In this document: positions 8,688 to 16,396 of the stretch, one piece after another
Layout of the letters: each line of letters opens with the position of its first letter
Numbering within the stretch: position 1 is the stretch's first letter
From: an uncultured Acidobacteriia bacterium
Lineage (GTDB): Bacteria; Acidobacteriota; Terriglobia; Bryobacterales; Bryobacteraceae
DNA length: 41,554 nt
Direction of reading: 5' to 3'
Assembly: GCA_903929755.1 (NCBI GenBank)
Contig: CAIYVZ010000212.1
Span: 1 to 41,554, forward strand
Notes under the pieces: model-generated
Told to the model about the DNA's origin: nothing
What the model saw: the letters and a program-made list of their open reading frames with translations, nothing else
Databases searched by the model: none
Made by a program: the position numbers and the translations under genes

Positions 8688-9461
8688 TTAAGCAGCGGTC
8701 TCCAGCACGGGAAGTGTGATGAGTTTGCGTTCAATGTGCGCTTCCATCTGTTGCGCCAGGAAGCGGCGGAGGTTGGAGGCGGTCGATTGCGTCCAGACAC
8801 GTTCACTCAGCTGTGCGATGGGAGTGCGTAAGATTTCGTCAGCGATGATGCGGGATTCGGCGTCGAGTTCCCAGGCTCCGCGAAGGTCGAGGGCGCGGCG
8901 GCACGTGTTGCAGCAGAGCCCGGCGCGGTTGCGGATGAAGAAGGCGCGTTCGGGCTGTTCGGGATCTTCGAGCCAGCTGCCGCAGGAAATGCAGACGTGG
9001 AGTTCGGGGAGCAGGCCGGCGAGGCGGACGGTCCAGACGCTGAAATAAGTGACGGCGCGCCAGACGGAGCCGGGGCTTCGGGATTTCAGATGGTCGAGGG
9101 CGGCGCCCAGCAGGCGGAAGTACTTTTCATTGGGTTCGGCGGCCGGCAGAATTTGTTCGGAGACTTCAGCGAAATAATCGAGAGCGCAGGCGGCGCCGAA
9201 ATCACCGAGGAGGCCGAATTGCGAATTCAGCACCTCGCATGAGTCCAGATTTACCAGTTCCCGATTCTCACGCTGAAAATATGACATTCGTATGTGCGAC
9301 AGCCGTTCCAACCCGGACCCAAATCCGCTCTTCGGTCGCCGGGCGCGTTTGGCGACTCCCCGCAATTTACCCAGATCCCGCGTCAAAAAACTCACGATGA
9401 GATCGCCCTCACGGAAGGGCCAGGTTTGCAGAACAAAAGCTTCGCTCACGCGAGCGGGCAT
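8688..9461 (-). CDS. recO: DNA repair protein RecO
   Basis: RecO works with RecR (and RecF) to load RecA onto SSB-coated single-stranded DNA during recombinational repair. The 257-residue protein has the N-terminal OB-fold ([20 protein letters not shown], then [20 protein letters not shown]). The helical C-terminal domain holds a four-cysteine zinc knuckle: CISC at 157-160 and CCNTC at 183-187, as in many RecO proteins. It is the first gene of the tightly packed minus-strand run to glyQ, glyS and ppdK. An 88-bp gap separates it from the divergent sulfatase gene, so the operon promoter should lie there; I see no strong consensus. Confidence 0.95.
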   Translation of the reverse strand: MPARVSEAFVLQTWPFREGDLIVSFLTRDLGKLRGVAKRARRPKSGFGSGLERLSHIRMSYFQRENRELVNLDSCEVLNSQFGLLGDFGAACALDYFAEVSEQILPAAEPNEKYFRLLGAALDHLKSRSPGSVWRAVTYFSVWTVRLAGLLPELHVCISCGSWLEDPEQPERAFFIRNRAGLCCNTCRRALDLRGAWELDAESRIIADEILRTPIAQLSERVWTQSTASNLRRFLAQQMEAHIERKLITLPVLETAA

Positions 9462-9549
9462 AATAAGGAACTAAGCGGAATATCCAAGGTTAACATGCGT
9501 TGGGCTTGCTGTTGTACCGTGGGGGCGGTAAGCTGGCGTCAGCAAACCA

Positions 9550-10992
9550 ATGAAAATGCGTAATTCCATCTCCCGTCGCCGCTTTCTGGGCACAGTTGCG
9601 GCAGTAACCGCCAGCTCTCAGGCGCAGACAAGCAAGCCGCCCAACATCGTTGTGGTGATGACGGATGACCAGGGTTATGGCGATCTGGCATGCCTCGGGA
9701 ACCCGGTTGTGAAGACGCCGAATCTGGATCGCCTGTATGCCGAGAGCCGCCGGTTTACCGATTTTCATGTGAGCCCAACGTGCGCCCCGACGCGGTGTGC
9801 CCTGTTAACCGGCAGGCATGAATTTCGGTCCGGAATCACGCACACAATTCTGGAGCGGGAGCGGATGAGTCTGCAATCGACCACGCTCGCTCAGGTCTTA
9901 CAGGGCGCGGGGTATTCCACCGCGATCTTTGGGAAGTGGCACCTGGGCGATGACGACGCCCGGCAGCCCGGCAAGCGCGGCTTCGGGGAGACCTTCATCC
10001 ACGGGTGCGGGGGGATTGGGCAGGATTATCCGGGGACCTGTTCGGATGCCCCGGGCAATACATACTTTGATCCGGTAATCCGGCACAACGGCGTGTTTGA
10101 GCGGACAAAAGGCTTCTGCACGGATGTGTTCTTCGGGCAGGCGCTGCAATGGCTTGAAGCGCAGCGGCACTCGGAGAAACCGTTCTTCGCTTACATTACG
10201 CCCAACGCTCCACACGAGCCGTTGTCGTGTCCCGCGGAATACAAGCGCATGTACGAAGGCCTGGGTTTGCCGGAGGCAACGCAAACTTACTTCGGGATGG
10301 TGACGAACATCGACGATAACGTGGGGAGGCTGCTGAGTCGCCTGAACGACTGGGGCCTGGACCGGAACACGTTGTTCATCTTTATGACGGACAACGGCGG
10401 GACCGGGGGAGTGAAGGTTTTCAATGCCGGGATGCACGGGGCGAAGGCAACGCCGTGGAATGGCGGGACCAGGGTGCCGGCGTTCTTTCGCTGGCCTGGG
10501 AAGATCGCGCCCGGCGATGCGGGGCAACTGGCAGCGCATATTGATTTGTTCCCGACGTTCGCAGAACTGGCGGGGGTGACTTTACCCAACAGCCTGAAGC
10601 TGGATGGCCGGAGTCTGGTACCGCTGCTGTTCAATGAGAAGGCTCCCTGGGAGCACCGTTTGCTCTTCACGCATGTGGGGCGATGGGCCACAGGAAAGGC
10701 GGCGGACGCGAAGTATCTGAATTGCAGTGTCCGGAGCGACGCGTACAACGTGGTTCGATTGAGTGCGGCAAAGCCCTGGGAGGTGTACGATCTGCGGACC
10801 GATCCGGGCGAGACGAAAGATCTCGCCGCCACCATGCCGGAATTCGTAGCGCGAGTGGATGCGGCATACACGGCGTGGTGGGAATCCGTGCTGCCGGCGC
10901 TGGAAAATGAGAATGCCGTGCCGCCCAGGGTTGCTCCTTATAAACAGGCTTACTGGAAGCAGTTCGGCGGGGGGCCGGGTGTGATTCCGTAA
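9550..10992 (+). CDS. Tat-exported sulfatase (arylsulfatase family)
   Basis: This is a sulfate-ester hydrolase of the alkaline phosphatase superfamily, 480 residues. The N-terminus carries a twin-arginine signal (SRRRFLGT at about 8-15), so the protein should be exported folded. Metal ligands Asp-Asp are at 39-40 (MTDDQGYGD). The residue converted to formylglycine is Cys78 in SPTCAPTRCALLTG, a CxPTR variant of the usual CxPSR. GKWHLGD (about 123) and MTDNGG (about 278) complete the active-site motifs. The substrate is unknown; related proteins act on sulfated polysaccharides or small aryl sulfates. Maturation would need a formylglycine-generating enzyme, which is not in this window. The next gene starts 16 bp downstream but looks functionally unrelated. 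ATG codons at 9550 and 9556 are both possible starts. Confidence 0.92.
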   Translation: MKMRNSISRRRFLGTVAAVTASSQAQTSKPPNIVVVMTDDQGYGDLACLGNPVVKTPNLDRLYAESRRFTDFHVSPTCAPTRCALLTGRHEFRSGITHTILERERMSLQSTTLAQVLQGAGYSTAIFGKWHLGDDDARQPGKRGFGETFIHGCGGIGQDYPGTCSDAPGNTYFDPVIRHNGVFERTKGFCTDVFFGQALQWLEAQRHSEKPFFAYITPNAPHEPLSCPAEYKRMYEGLGLPEATQTYFGMVTNIDDNVGRLLSRLNDWGLDRNTLFIFMTDNGGTGGVKVFNAGMHGAKATPWNGGTRVPAFFRWPGKIAPGDAGQLAAHIDLFPTFAELAGVTLPNSLKLDGRSLVPLLFNEKAPWEHRLLFTHVGRWATGKAADAKYLNCSVRSDAYNVVRLSAAKPWEVYDLRTDPGETKDLAATMPEFVARVDAAYTAWWESVLPALENENAVPPRVAPYKQAYWKQFGGGPGVIP

Positions 10993-11008
10993 TACCGGGG
11001 ATTTCCGA

Positions 11009-12382
11009 ATGAGCCCCGCTACACTTGAAGTTCCAGTGCCCGGCCCCAGCCATTTCGCGCGACTTGCCCTGCTTGGCCTGATCCTGCTGGCCAATGCTTT
11101 CTTTGCTGCCGCAGAGGTGGCGCTGCTTTCCGTTCGCGAATCGAAGCTGCGGCATTTGGCGGATGAAGGTCATGTGGCGGCGCGCATGGCTTTGGCTTTG
11201 CTCGAAAGGCCGGAGAAACTGCTTTCCGTCACACAGGTCGGTGTGACGCTGGCCAGCCTCGGGCTTGGCTGGGCAGGCGAGGATACCCTGTACGGAATCT
11301 TCCTCGGACTGTTTAGCCCTCTGCTGACTCCCGCTACTTCATCCATCCTGCACGGTGCTTGTTTTGTCCTCGCGTTCCTTTTGATGACTTACTGCCACGT
11401 CGTCATCGGCGAGGTGGTCCCGAAGAATCTGGCGATTGAAAAAGCCAGTGCGCTGGCCGTGATCGTCGCTCCGGTGCTGACCGTGATCTCCCGGGTGATG
11501 TCGCCGTTCGTCAGCTTCATTGAAGGGTCTTCCACCGCCATCACGCGCATGCTGGGTCTCAAAGCGGATCATCGCGGCGGCGGGCATTCTGCCGAAGAGC
11601 TGAAGCTGATCGTCAGCTCCAGCCGCTATTCTGCCGACCTGCCGGAACCGCAGGAAGACATGATCCACCGAATTCTGGATCTGAAAGATCTTTCGGTTCG
11701 CGAACTGATGAAGCCTCGCCGGGATATCGTTTCAGTGGCCCACAACGCCACTTTGGATCAGATTCTGGAGACTATGGTTTCCAGCCAGCATTCCCGGCTG
11801 CCGGTGTGGGAAGGCCAGCGCGAGCAGATCGTCGGTATCGTCTTCTTCAAGGACATGCTGCGGATCTGGCAGGAGCGGCGCACCGCTCGCCGTCAGGGTC
11901 GGCCGCAGACGGTTTTCCATCTGCAGCGCGTAATGCGCAAGCCTCTGATGGTCCCGGAGACAAAACCTGCGCCGCAAATGCTGGACGAGTTTCGCTTAGG
12001 CCACACACACATGGCCATGGTGGTGGATGAGTTCGGCACAGTGACGGGAGTTCTGACCGTTGAAGACATTCTGGAGCAGATTGTCGGCGAGATTCAGGAC
12101 GAGTTCGACGAGAAGTTGCTGGTGCCGGATGAGACGTTGATGGTGGTCGATGTCGATGGCGCAACCACCATCGTCGATCTGGAAGCGGCCTACGGTGTGG
12201 AACTACCGACGAACGCGGGGTTTGAGACACTGGCCGGTTACATCCTCTATCGTTTGGGGCACATCCCGAAGGTTGGCGAAACTGTGGCATTTGAAGATCG
12301 CGTTTTCACCATCGTTTCGATGGAGCGGAACCGGATTGCACAGGTTCGGATTGAGAAACAGGTGGCGGATGCCGGGAATTGA
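11009..12382 (+). CDS. CNNM/CBS-domain membrane transporter (HlyC/CorC family)
   Basis: This 457-residue inner-membrane protein belongs to the CNNM/CorC family of ion (Mg2+-linked) transporters, often mislabelled hemolysin. The N-terminal CNNM transmembrane domain (about 18-200) shows LLANAFFAAAEVALLSVRES, GVTLASLGLGWAGE and the conserved VIGEVVPKNLAIEKA. A CBS pair follows (about 225-345; VRELMKPRRDIVSV and MRKPLMVPETKPAPQMLDEF, then AMVVDEFGTVTGVLTVEDIL). The C-terminal CorC_HlyC domain (about 370-450) ends in the family pattern ETVAFEDRVFTIVSMERNRI. It is followed within 2 bp by an AI-2E-family gene, so the two form an operon. Whether the substrate is Mg2+ or another ion cannot be decided here. 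Confidence 0.93.
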   Translation: MSPATLEVPVPGPSHFARLALLGLILLANAFFAAAEVALLSVRESKLRHLADEGHVAARMALALLERPEKLLSVTQVGVTLASLGLGWAGEDTLYGIFLGLFSPLLTPATSSILHGACFVLAFLLMTYCHVVIGEVVPKNLAIEKASALAVIVAPVLTVISRVMSPFVSFIEGSSTAITRMLGLKADHRGGGHSAEELKLIVSSSRYSADLPEPQEDMIHRILDLKDLSVRELMKPRRDIVSVAHNATLDQILETMVSSQHSRLPVWEGQREQIVGIVFFKDMLRIWQERRTARRQGRPQTVFHLQRVMRKPLMVPETKPAPQMLDEFRLGHTHMAMVVDEFGTVTGVLTVEDILEQIVGEIQDEFDEKLLVPDETLMVVDVDGATTIVDLEAAYGVELPTNAGFETLAGYILYRLGHIPKVGETVAFEDRVFTIVSMERNRIAQVRIEKQVADAGN

Positions 12383-12384
12383 CA

Positions 12385-13377
12385 ATGCTGGGAATTGATG
12401 CGAAAGCCGCCCGCGCCACCTGGACCGCGCTGGGGCTGCTGCTCCTGCTGGGCACCGTCTATCTGATTCGCGACACACTCCTTGTTTTCGTGATTGCGAT
12501 GATGTTCGCCTACCTGCTGTATCCCCTGTTCGACTCGCTGCAGGAGAAAGCCGGAGCCCGAACCCCGGCGTTGGCGTTGACGTTCGTCCTGGTTCTTGGC
12601 GTCATTGCCGGCCTGGGTGTCTTCATCGGCTCGCATGTTGGAGCTGAGGCGAAACTGCTGGCCGATCAGCTTCGCAGGCCGGACTTCCAGCAGCAACTTG
12701 CCGACTTCAGGATCTTCGACATTCCCGTGGGCGAACAAATCACCGGGCACTACAGTGAGATCGTTGCCGCTGTACCAGCGCTCACGCTGAAGGTAATCGC
12801 GGCATCTTCCAACCTGATAGACCTGATCCTGATCCCGATCCTGAGTTTCTTTATCCTCAAAGACGGCCGGGACTTGCGCGATTCCCTGATTGACGTGTTC
12901 GCCGAAAAGCGCGCCACCCTGGAGCTGTTACTTGCCGACGCCCACACGCTGATGCTGCAGTACATGCGGGCGCTGCTGCTGTTGTGTCTCACAGTACTGG
13001 CGATCTTCAGTCTGGTCCTGCACCTGATGGGCGTGCCCTACGCGATTCTGCTGGCGTCCATCGCGTTCATGCTGGAGTTCATCCCCATGGTGGGGCCACT
13101 CGGGGCAGCCGGGATCATCCTGACGGTTAGCTACTTCAGCGGCTACCCTCACGTTTGGGCGCTCGCCGCATTCCTCGGCGGCTACCGCCTGTTTCAGGAC
13201 TACGTGCTTTCTCCACACCTCATGAAAAAAGGTGTGGAGTTGCATCCTCTGGCAGTGATCTTCGGCGTACTCGCCGGAGGCGAGATTGGCGGCGTGGCCG
13301 GCATCTTCCTCAGCGTCCCGATTCTGGCGATGTTGCGGCTGCTGTATCACCAGCAACGTAAAGTTATCTCGCCCTGA
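12385..13377 (+). CDS. AI-2E family (PerM/YdiK-type) membrane protein
   Basis: This polytopic inner-membrane protein is about 330 residues. It has paired N-terminal transmembrane segments (from about residue 15), a soluble loop of about 70 residues, and a C-terminal block of five or so segments. Family signatures are LIDLILIPILSFFILKDGRD, MLEFIPMVGPLGAAG, the region FQDYVLSPHLMKKGVELHPL, and VAGIFLSVPILAMLRLL. Members export small molecules such as AI-2 or act as ion antiporters; the substrate here is unknown. The ATG at 12385 begins two bases after the preceding stop. A TTG at 12379 would overlap that stop by four bases and is an alternative start. Its stop is one base from the convergent leuS stop, with no hairpin between. 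Confidence 0.9.
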   Translation: MLGIDAKAARATWTALGLLLLLGTVYLIRDTLLVFVIAMMFAYLLYPLFDSLQEKAGARTPALALTFVLVLGVIAGLGVFIGSHVGAEAKLLADQLRRPDFQQQLADFRIFDIPVGEQITGHYSEIVAAVPALTLKVIAASSNLIDLILIPILSFFILKDGRDLRDSLIDVFAEKRATLELLLADAHTLMLQYMRALLLLCLTVLAIFSLVLHLMGVPYAILLASIAFMLEFIPMVGPLGAAGIILTVSYFSGYPHVWALAAFLGGYRLFQDYVLSPHLMKKGVELHPLAVIFGVLAGGEIGGVAGIFLSVPILAMLRLLYHQQRKVISP

Positions 13378-13378
13378 T

Positions 13379-15811
13379 TTATTTCACGACGATATTCACC
13401 AGCTTGTCGGGCACGGCGATCACTTTCACAATCGTCTTACCTTCGAGCGCGGCGATGACCTTTTCATCGGCACGGGCGGAGGCTTCGAGCGCGGCTTTGT
13501 CCAGCCCGGTGGGCACAGTAAAGCGGGCTCGGATCTTGCCGTTTACCTGCACCGGGATTTCGACATCGGTTTCGCGGGCGAGCTCCGGGTTGAACGCTGG
13601 CCAGGGCTGGCGGAAGACCGGACCTTCCTTGCCCAACTCGGCCCAGATTTCCTGAGCGAGGTACGGGGCGAACGGAGCCAGCAGGAACACAAAGATGGTG
13701 ATGACCTGCTCCATCGCGGCGGCAGAAATCTTCGCTTCTTCGGAGTAGAGGTCGTTCGTCAGCTCCATCATGGCTGCGATGGACGTGTTGAAGTGCCAGC
13801 GGGAGTCGAAGTCTTCAGTCACCTTCTGCAGAACCTGGTGGGCTTTGCGAAGAACCTTCGCGTCGGCCGTGCCATCGCCTCCGGGTGTCCCGATATTACG
13901 CGTTGCGTAGCGGTACACGCGGCTCAGAAAGCGGTAAATCCCTTCCACGCCGGCATCGATCCAGTCCACGTCCTTCTCGGGCGGCGCGGCGAACAGAGCG
14001 AACAGGCGTGCGGTATCGGCACCATATTTATCGGCGACATCATCGGCGGGAACCACGTTGCCGACCGACTTTGACATCTTCGCGCCGTTGCGGATCACCA
14101 TGCCCTGAGTGAAGAGCTTTTTCACCGGCTCATCAAAGGTGATCAGGCCCACATCGCGCATCATCTTGGTCCAGAAGCGCGAGTAAATCAGGTGGAGAAT
14201 GGCGTGCTCCACGCCGCCGATGTACTGGTCAATGGGGAACCAGTAATTGACCTTTGCGCTGTCGTAGGGCGTGGTGGAATTCTTCGAGTCGCAGTAACGG
14301 TAGAAGTACCAGCTGGAATCGACGAAGGTGTCCATCGTATCGGTTTCGCGCAACGATGCCGCGCCGCACTTCGGGCAGGGCGCGTTCACGAATTCAGGCA
14401 CGTCGGCCAGCGGTGACCGGCCCTTGCCGGTAATCGCAACCTGGCGGGGCAGCAGCACAGGCAACTGGTCGTCCGGCACCGGAACCACACCGCAGGTGGT
14501 GCAGTGGATGACCGGAATCGGGGTGCCCCAATAACGCTGGCGGGAGACGCCCCAGTCCTTCAGGCGGTAGGTGATGGCGGCTTTGCCGAACCCTTTTTCG
14601 TCCGCAAAGGCTGCCATTTCGCGGCGGGCATCGGCGCTGGTCTTGCCATTCCACGGACCGGAGTTTTCCACGATACCGTAATCGCCGCAAGCCGTCTTCA
14701 GCGGGAGTTCGGGCAGCGCCCCATCCACCGGACGAATCACCGGGCGAATGTTGATGCCGTACTGCGTGCAGAATTCAAAATCGCGTTCGTCGTGGGCGGG
14801 GACGGCCATGATGGCGCCCGTGCCGTAACCCATCAGGACGAAGTTACCCACCCAGACCGGTACGGACTCCCCGTTGAAGGGGTTCACCGCCTGGAGACCC
14901 GTATTGAAACCTTCCTTCAACACATCGCCGGGGCCCTGGTTCGCACGTGCGTCGATCATCTTGCGGGCCTGTGATTTTTCATCCGCGCCCAGCTTGCTCA
15001 CCAGTTCATGTTCCGGCGCGATGATCATGCAGGTTGCGCCGTAAATGGTATCGACGCGCGTGGTGAACACGCGTACCGGACCGTGGCCTACAACTTCGAA
15101 ATCCACTTCAGCGCCTTCGCTGCGGCCGATCCAGTTGCGCTGCATGGTGAGGACGCGGTCGGGCCACGAGCCTTCCAGCTTGTCGATGTCGTTCAGCAGT
15201 TCCTCGGCGTAAGCGGTGGTGCGCAGGAACCACTGTTCCAAGGCGCGCTGTTCCACCGGCGTGCCTGGATGGCGCCAGCAGCAGCCATCCACAACCTGTT
15301 CGTTGGCCAGCACGGTGGCGCAAAGGGGGCACCAGTTCACCAGCGCCTGTTTACGGTATGCCAGGCCTTTTTCCAGCATGCGGATGAAGAACCACTGGTT
15401 CCAGCGGTAGTAATCGGGTTCGCAGGTGGTAACTTCGCGGTCCCAGTCGTAGGAAAACGCGAAACGGCTGTGCGTTTTCTTCATCTTCTCCACGTTGGAG
15501 AGGGTCCAGTCGCGAGGGGGGCGGTCGTTCTTGATAGCGGCGTTTTCGGCGGGCAGGCCAAACGCGTCCCAACCCATGGGGTGCAGCACGTTGTAACCGC
15601 GCATCCACATGTAGCGCGCCAGGGCGTCACCGATGGAGTAGTTGCGGATATGCCCGATGTGGAGCGCGCCCGAGGGGTACGGCAGCATCTCGAGAACGTA
15701 GTACTTGGGGCGCGAGGAATTCTCCTCGGCCTTGTACAGGTCGGGGTCGCTACCCCATTGGTCGTGCCATTTCAGCTCGATCTGGTTGTGGTCGTATATC
15801 TTTTCGGGCAT
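13379..15811 (-). CDS. leuS: Leucine-tRNA ligase
   Basis: This class I aminoacyl-tRNA synthetase charges tRNA-Leu. The protein is 810 residues, somewhat shorter than the E. coli enzyme. Motifs seen are [19 protein letters not shown] with HIGH at 51-54, and KMSKS at 578-582 ([10 protein letters not shown]). Possible zinc-binding cysteine pairs are CPLC (161-164), CTTC (437-440) and CPKC (479-482). The CP1 editing domain contains [11 protein letters not shown] (about 250-260) and [20 protein letters not shown] (about 328-347), whose aspartate is the known editing anchor, so post-transfer editing should be intact. The anticodon-binding and C-terminal domains follow. The gene starts 27 bp after the decayed PIN toxin. 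A promoter between them is not obvious, so read-through from the toxin-antitoxin promoter is possible. Confidence 0.97.
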   Translation of the reverse strand: MPEKIYDHNQIELKWHDQWGSDPDLYKAEENSSRPKYYVLEMLPYPSGALHIGHIRNYSIGDALARYMWMRGYNVLHPMGWDAFGLPAENAAIKNDRPPRDWTLSNVEKMKKTHSRFAFSYDWDREVTTCEPDYYRWNQWFFIRMLEKGLAYRKQALVNWCPLCATVLANEQVVDGCCWRHPGTPVEQRALEQWFLRTTAYAEELLNDIDKLEGSWPDRVLTMQRNWIGRSEGAEVDFEVVGHGPVRVFTTRVDTIYGATCMIIAPEHELVSKLGADEKSQARKMIDARANQGPGDVLKEGFNTGLQAVNPFNGESVPVWVGNFVLMGYGTGAIMAVPAHDERDFEFCTQYGINIRPVIRPVDGALPELPLKTACGDYGIVENSGPWNGKTSADARREMAAFADEKGFGKAAITYRLKDWGVSRQRYWGTPIPVIHCTTCGVVPVPDDQLPVLLPRQVAITGKGRSPLADVPEFVNAPCPKCGAASLRETDTMDTFVDSSWYFYRYCDSKNSTTPYDSAKVNYWFPIDQYIGGVEHAILHLIYSRFWTKMMRDVGLITFDEPVKKLFTQGMVIRNGAKMSKSVGNVVPADDVADKYGADTARLFALFAAPPEKDVDWIDAGVEGIYRFLSRVYRYATRNIGTPGGDGTADAKVLRKAHQVLQKVTEDFDSRWHFNTSIAAMMELTNDLYSEEAKISAAAMEQVITIFVFLLAPFAPYLAQEIWAELGKEGPVFRQPWPAFNPELARETDVEIPVQVNGKIRARFTVPTGLDKAALEASARADEKVIAALEGKTIVKVIAVPDKLVNIVVK

Positions 15812-15838
15812 TTCGCTACTGGTCCTAGTTTTGCAGAC

Positions 15839-16119
15839 TCACGGCCTTGGGGGCACAAGAACTTCGCTGGTGAGTCTTTCCAGGAACATACGCGGAGTCA
15901 CTATTTTTATTTCATTCCACTGCGCCGGAAAGTGCCGGGTGTTTCCAGTCACCAGATAGTCCGCCTCCGCAGTACGTCTTCATACTCGCAGCAGATCTCC
16001 GCGCTTATGTAAAGCTGAACTGCCCCGTTGACGGCCAGGAGAAGGGCGTGTGCCGACGGCCCGAGAGGCTGCAACAACGCTGAAATGACAACGTTGGTGT
16101 CCAGAACCCCACGGATCAT
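15839..16119 (-). pseudogene. PIN-domain toxin with deleted core
   Basis: From the ATG at 16119 the frame reads MIRGVLDTNVVISALLQPLG and then LYISAEICCEYEDVLRRRTI before an early stop, about 57 residues. The start is that of a PIN ribonuclease (first catalytic Asp in LDTN). In another frame immediately downstream the family C-terminus appears: ADYLVTGNTRHFPAQWNEIK, then IVTPRMFLE, ending at 15839. About 50-60 residues that normally hold the DPDDNxFLE acidic cluster are missing between VLRR and ADYLV, and the junction is out of frame. No active toxin can be produced. The start overlaps the upstream antitoxin stop by four bases (ATGA), the normal arrangement for such pairs. Confidence 0.85.
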
Positions 16120-16355
16120 GAATCGGCGGCACGCCAACTCTTCCGCACTTCCTGAATCTCCGCATCAATTTCTTCCAGCGACAGCCGATCCGTACCATTG
16201 TCGGCGGCACGAGTCCATGATTCACGCAGCCATGCGGGGGCCAGATCGTGTTCCAACATGCGCCGAACATATTGCTCGCTCGAAATACCCTCGCGTGCGG
16301 CTCGGGCGTTGAGTCCCAGTGTCTGCTCTTCCGGGAGATCAATCGTCAAGGTCAT
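16116..16355 (-). CDS. Ribbon-helix-helix-like antitoxin partner of a dead PIN toxin
   Basis: This 79-residue protein starts at the ATG at 16355 (MTLTIDLPEEQTLGLNARAA). A longer frame upstream exists, but this start gives a typical small antitoxin. The N-terminal beta strand plus helix pattern (LTIDLPEE, then REGISSEQYVRRMLEHDL) suggests a ribbon-helix-helix or related DNA-binding fold. The acidic C-terminal half (SLEEIDAEIQEVRKSWRAAD) would wrap the toxin. Antitoxins of this type neutralise the nuclease and repress their own promoter. The reading frame looks intact although its toxin (15839-16119) is broken, so it may now be an orphan regulator or simply not yet decayed. The fold is inferred from pattern only. 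Confidence 0.75.
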   Translation of the reverse strand: MTLTIDLPEEQTLGLNARAAREGISSEQYVRRMLEHDLAPAWLRESWTRAADNGTDRLSLEEIDAEIQEVRKSWRAADS

Positions 16356-16396
16356 CGCGTTACACCAGTTTCTTGATTCAGTATGACGAACATTCG

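Noticed and set aside
9506-9534. Possible promoter TTGCTG-17-TAAGCT before the sulfatase
   Set aside because: Only half of the -10 bases match; too weak to call.
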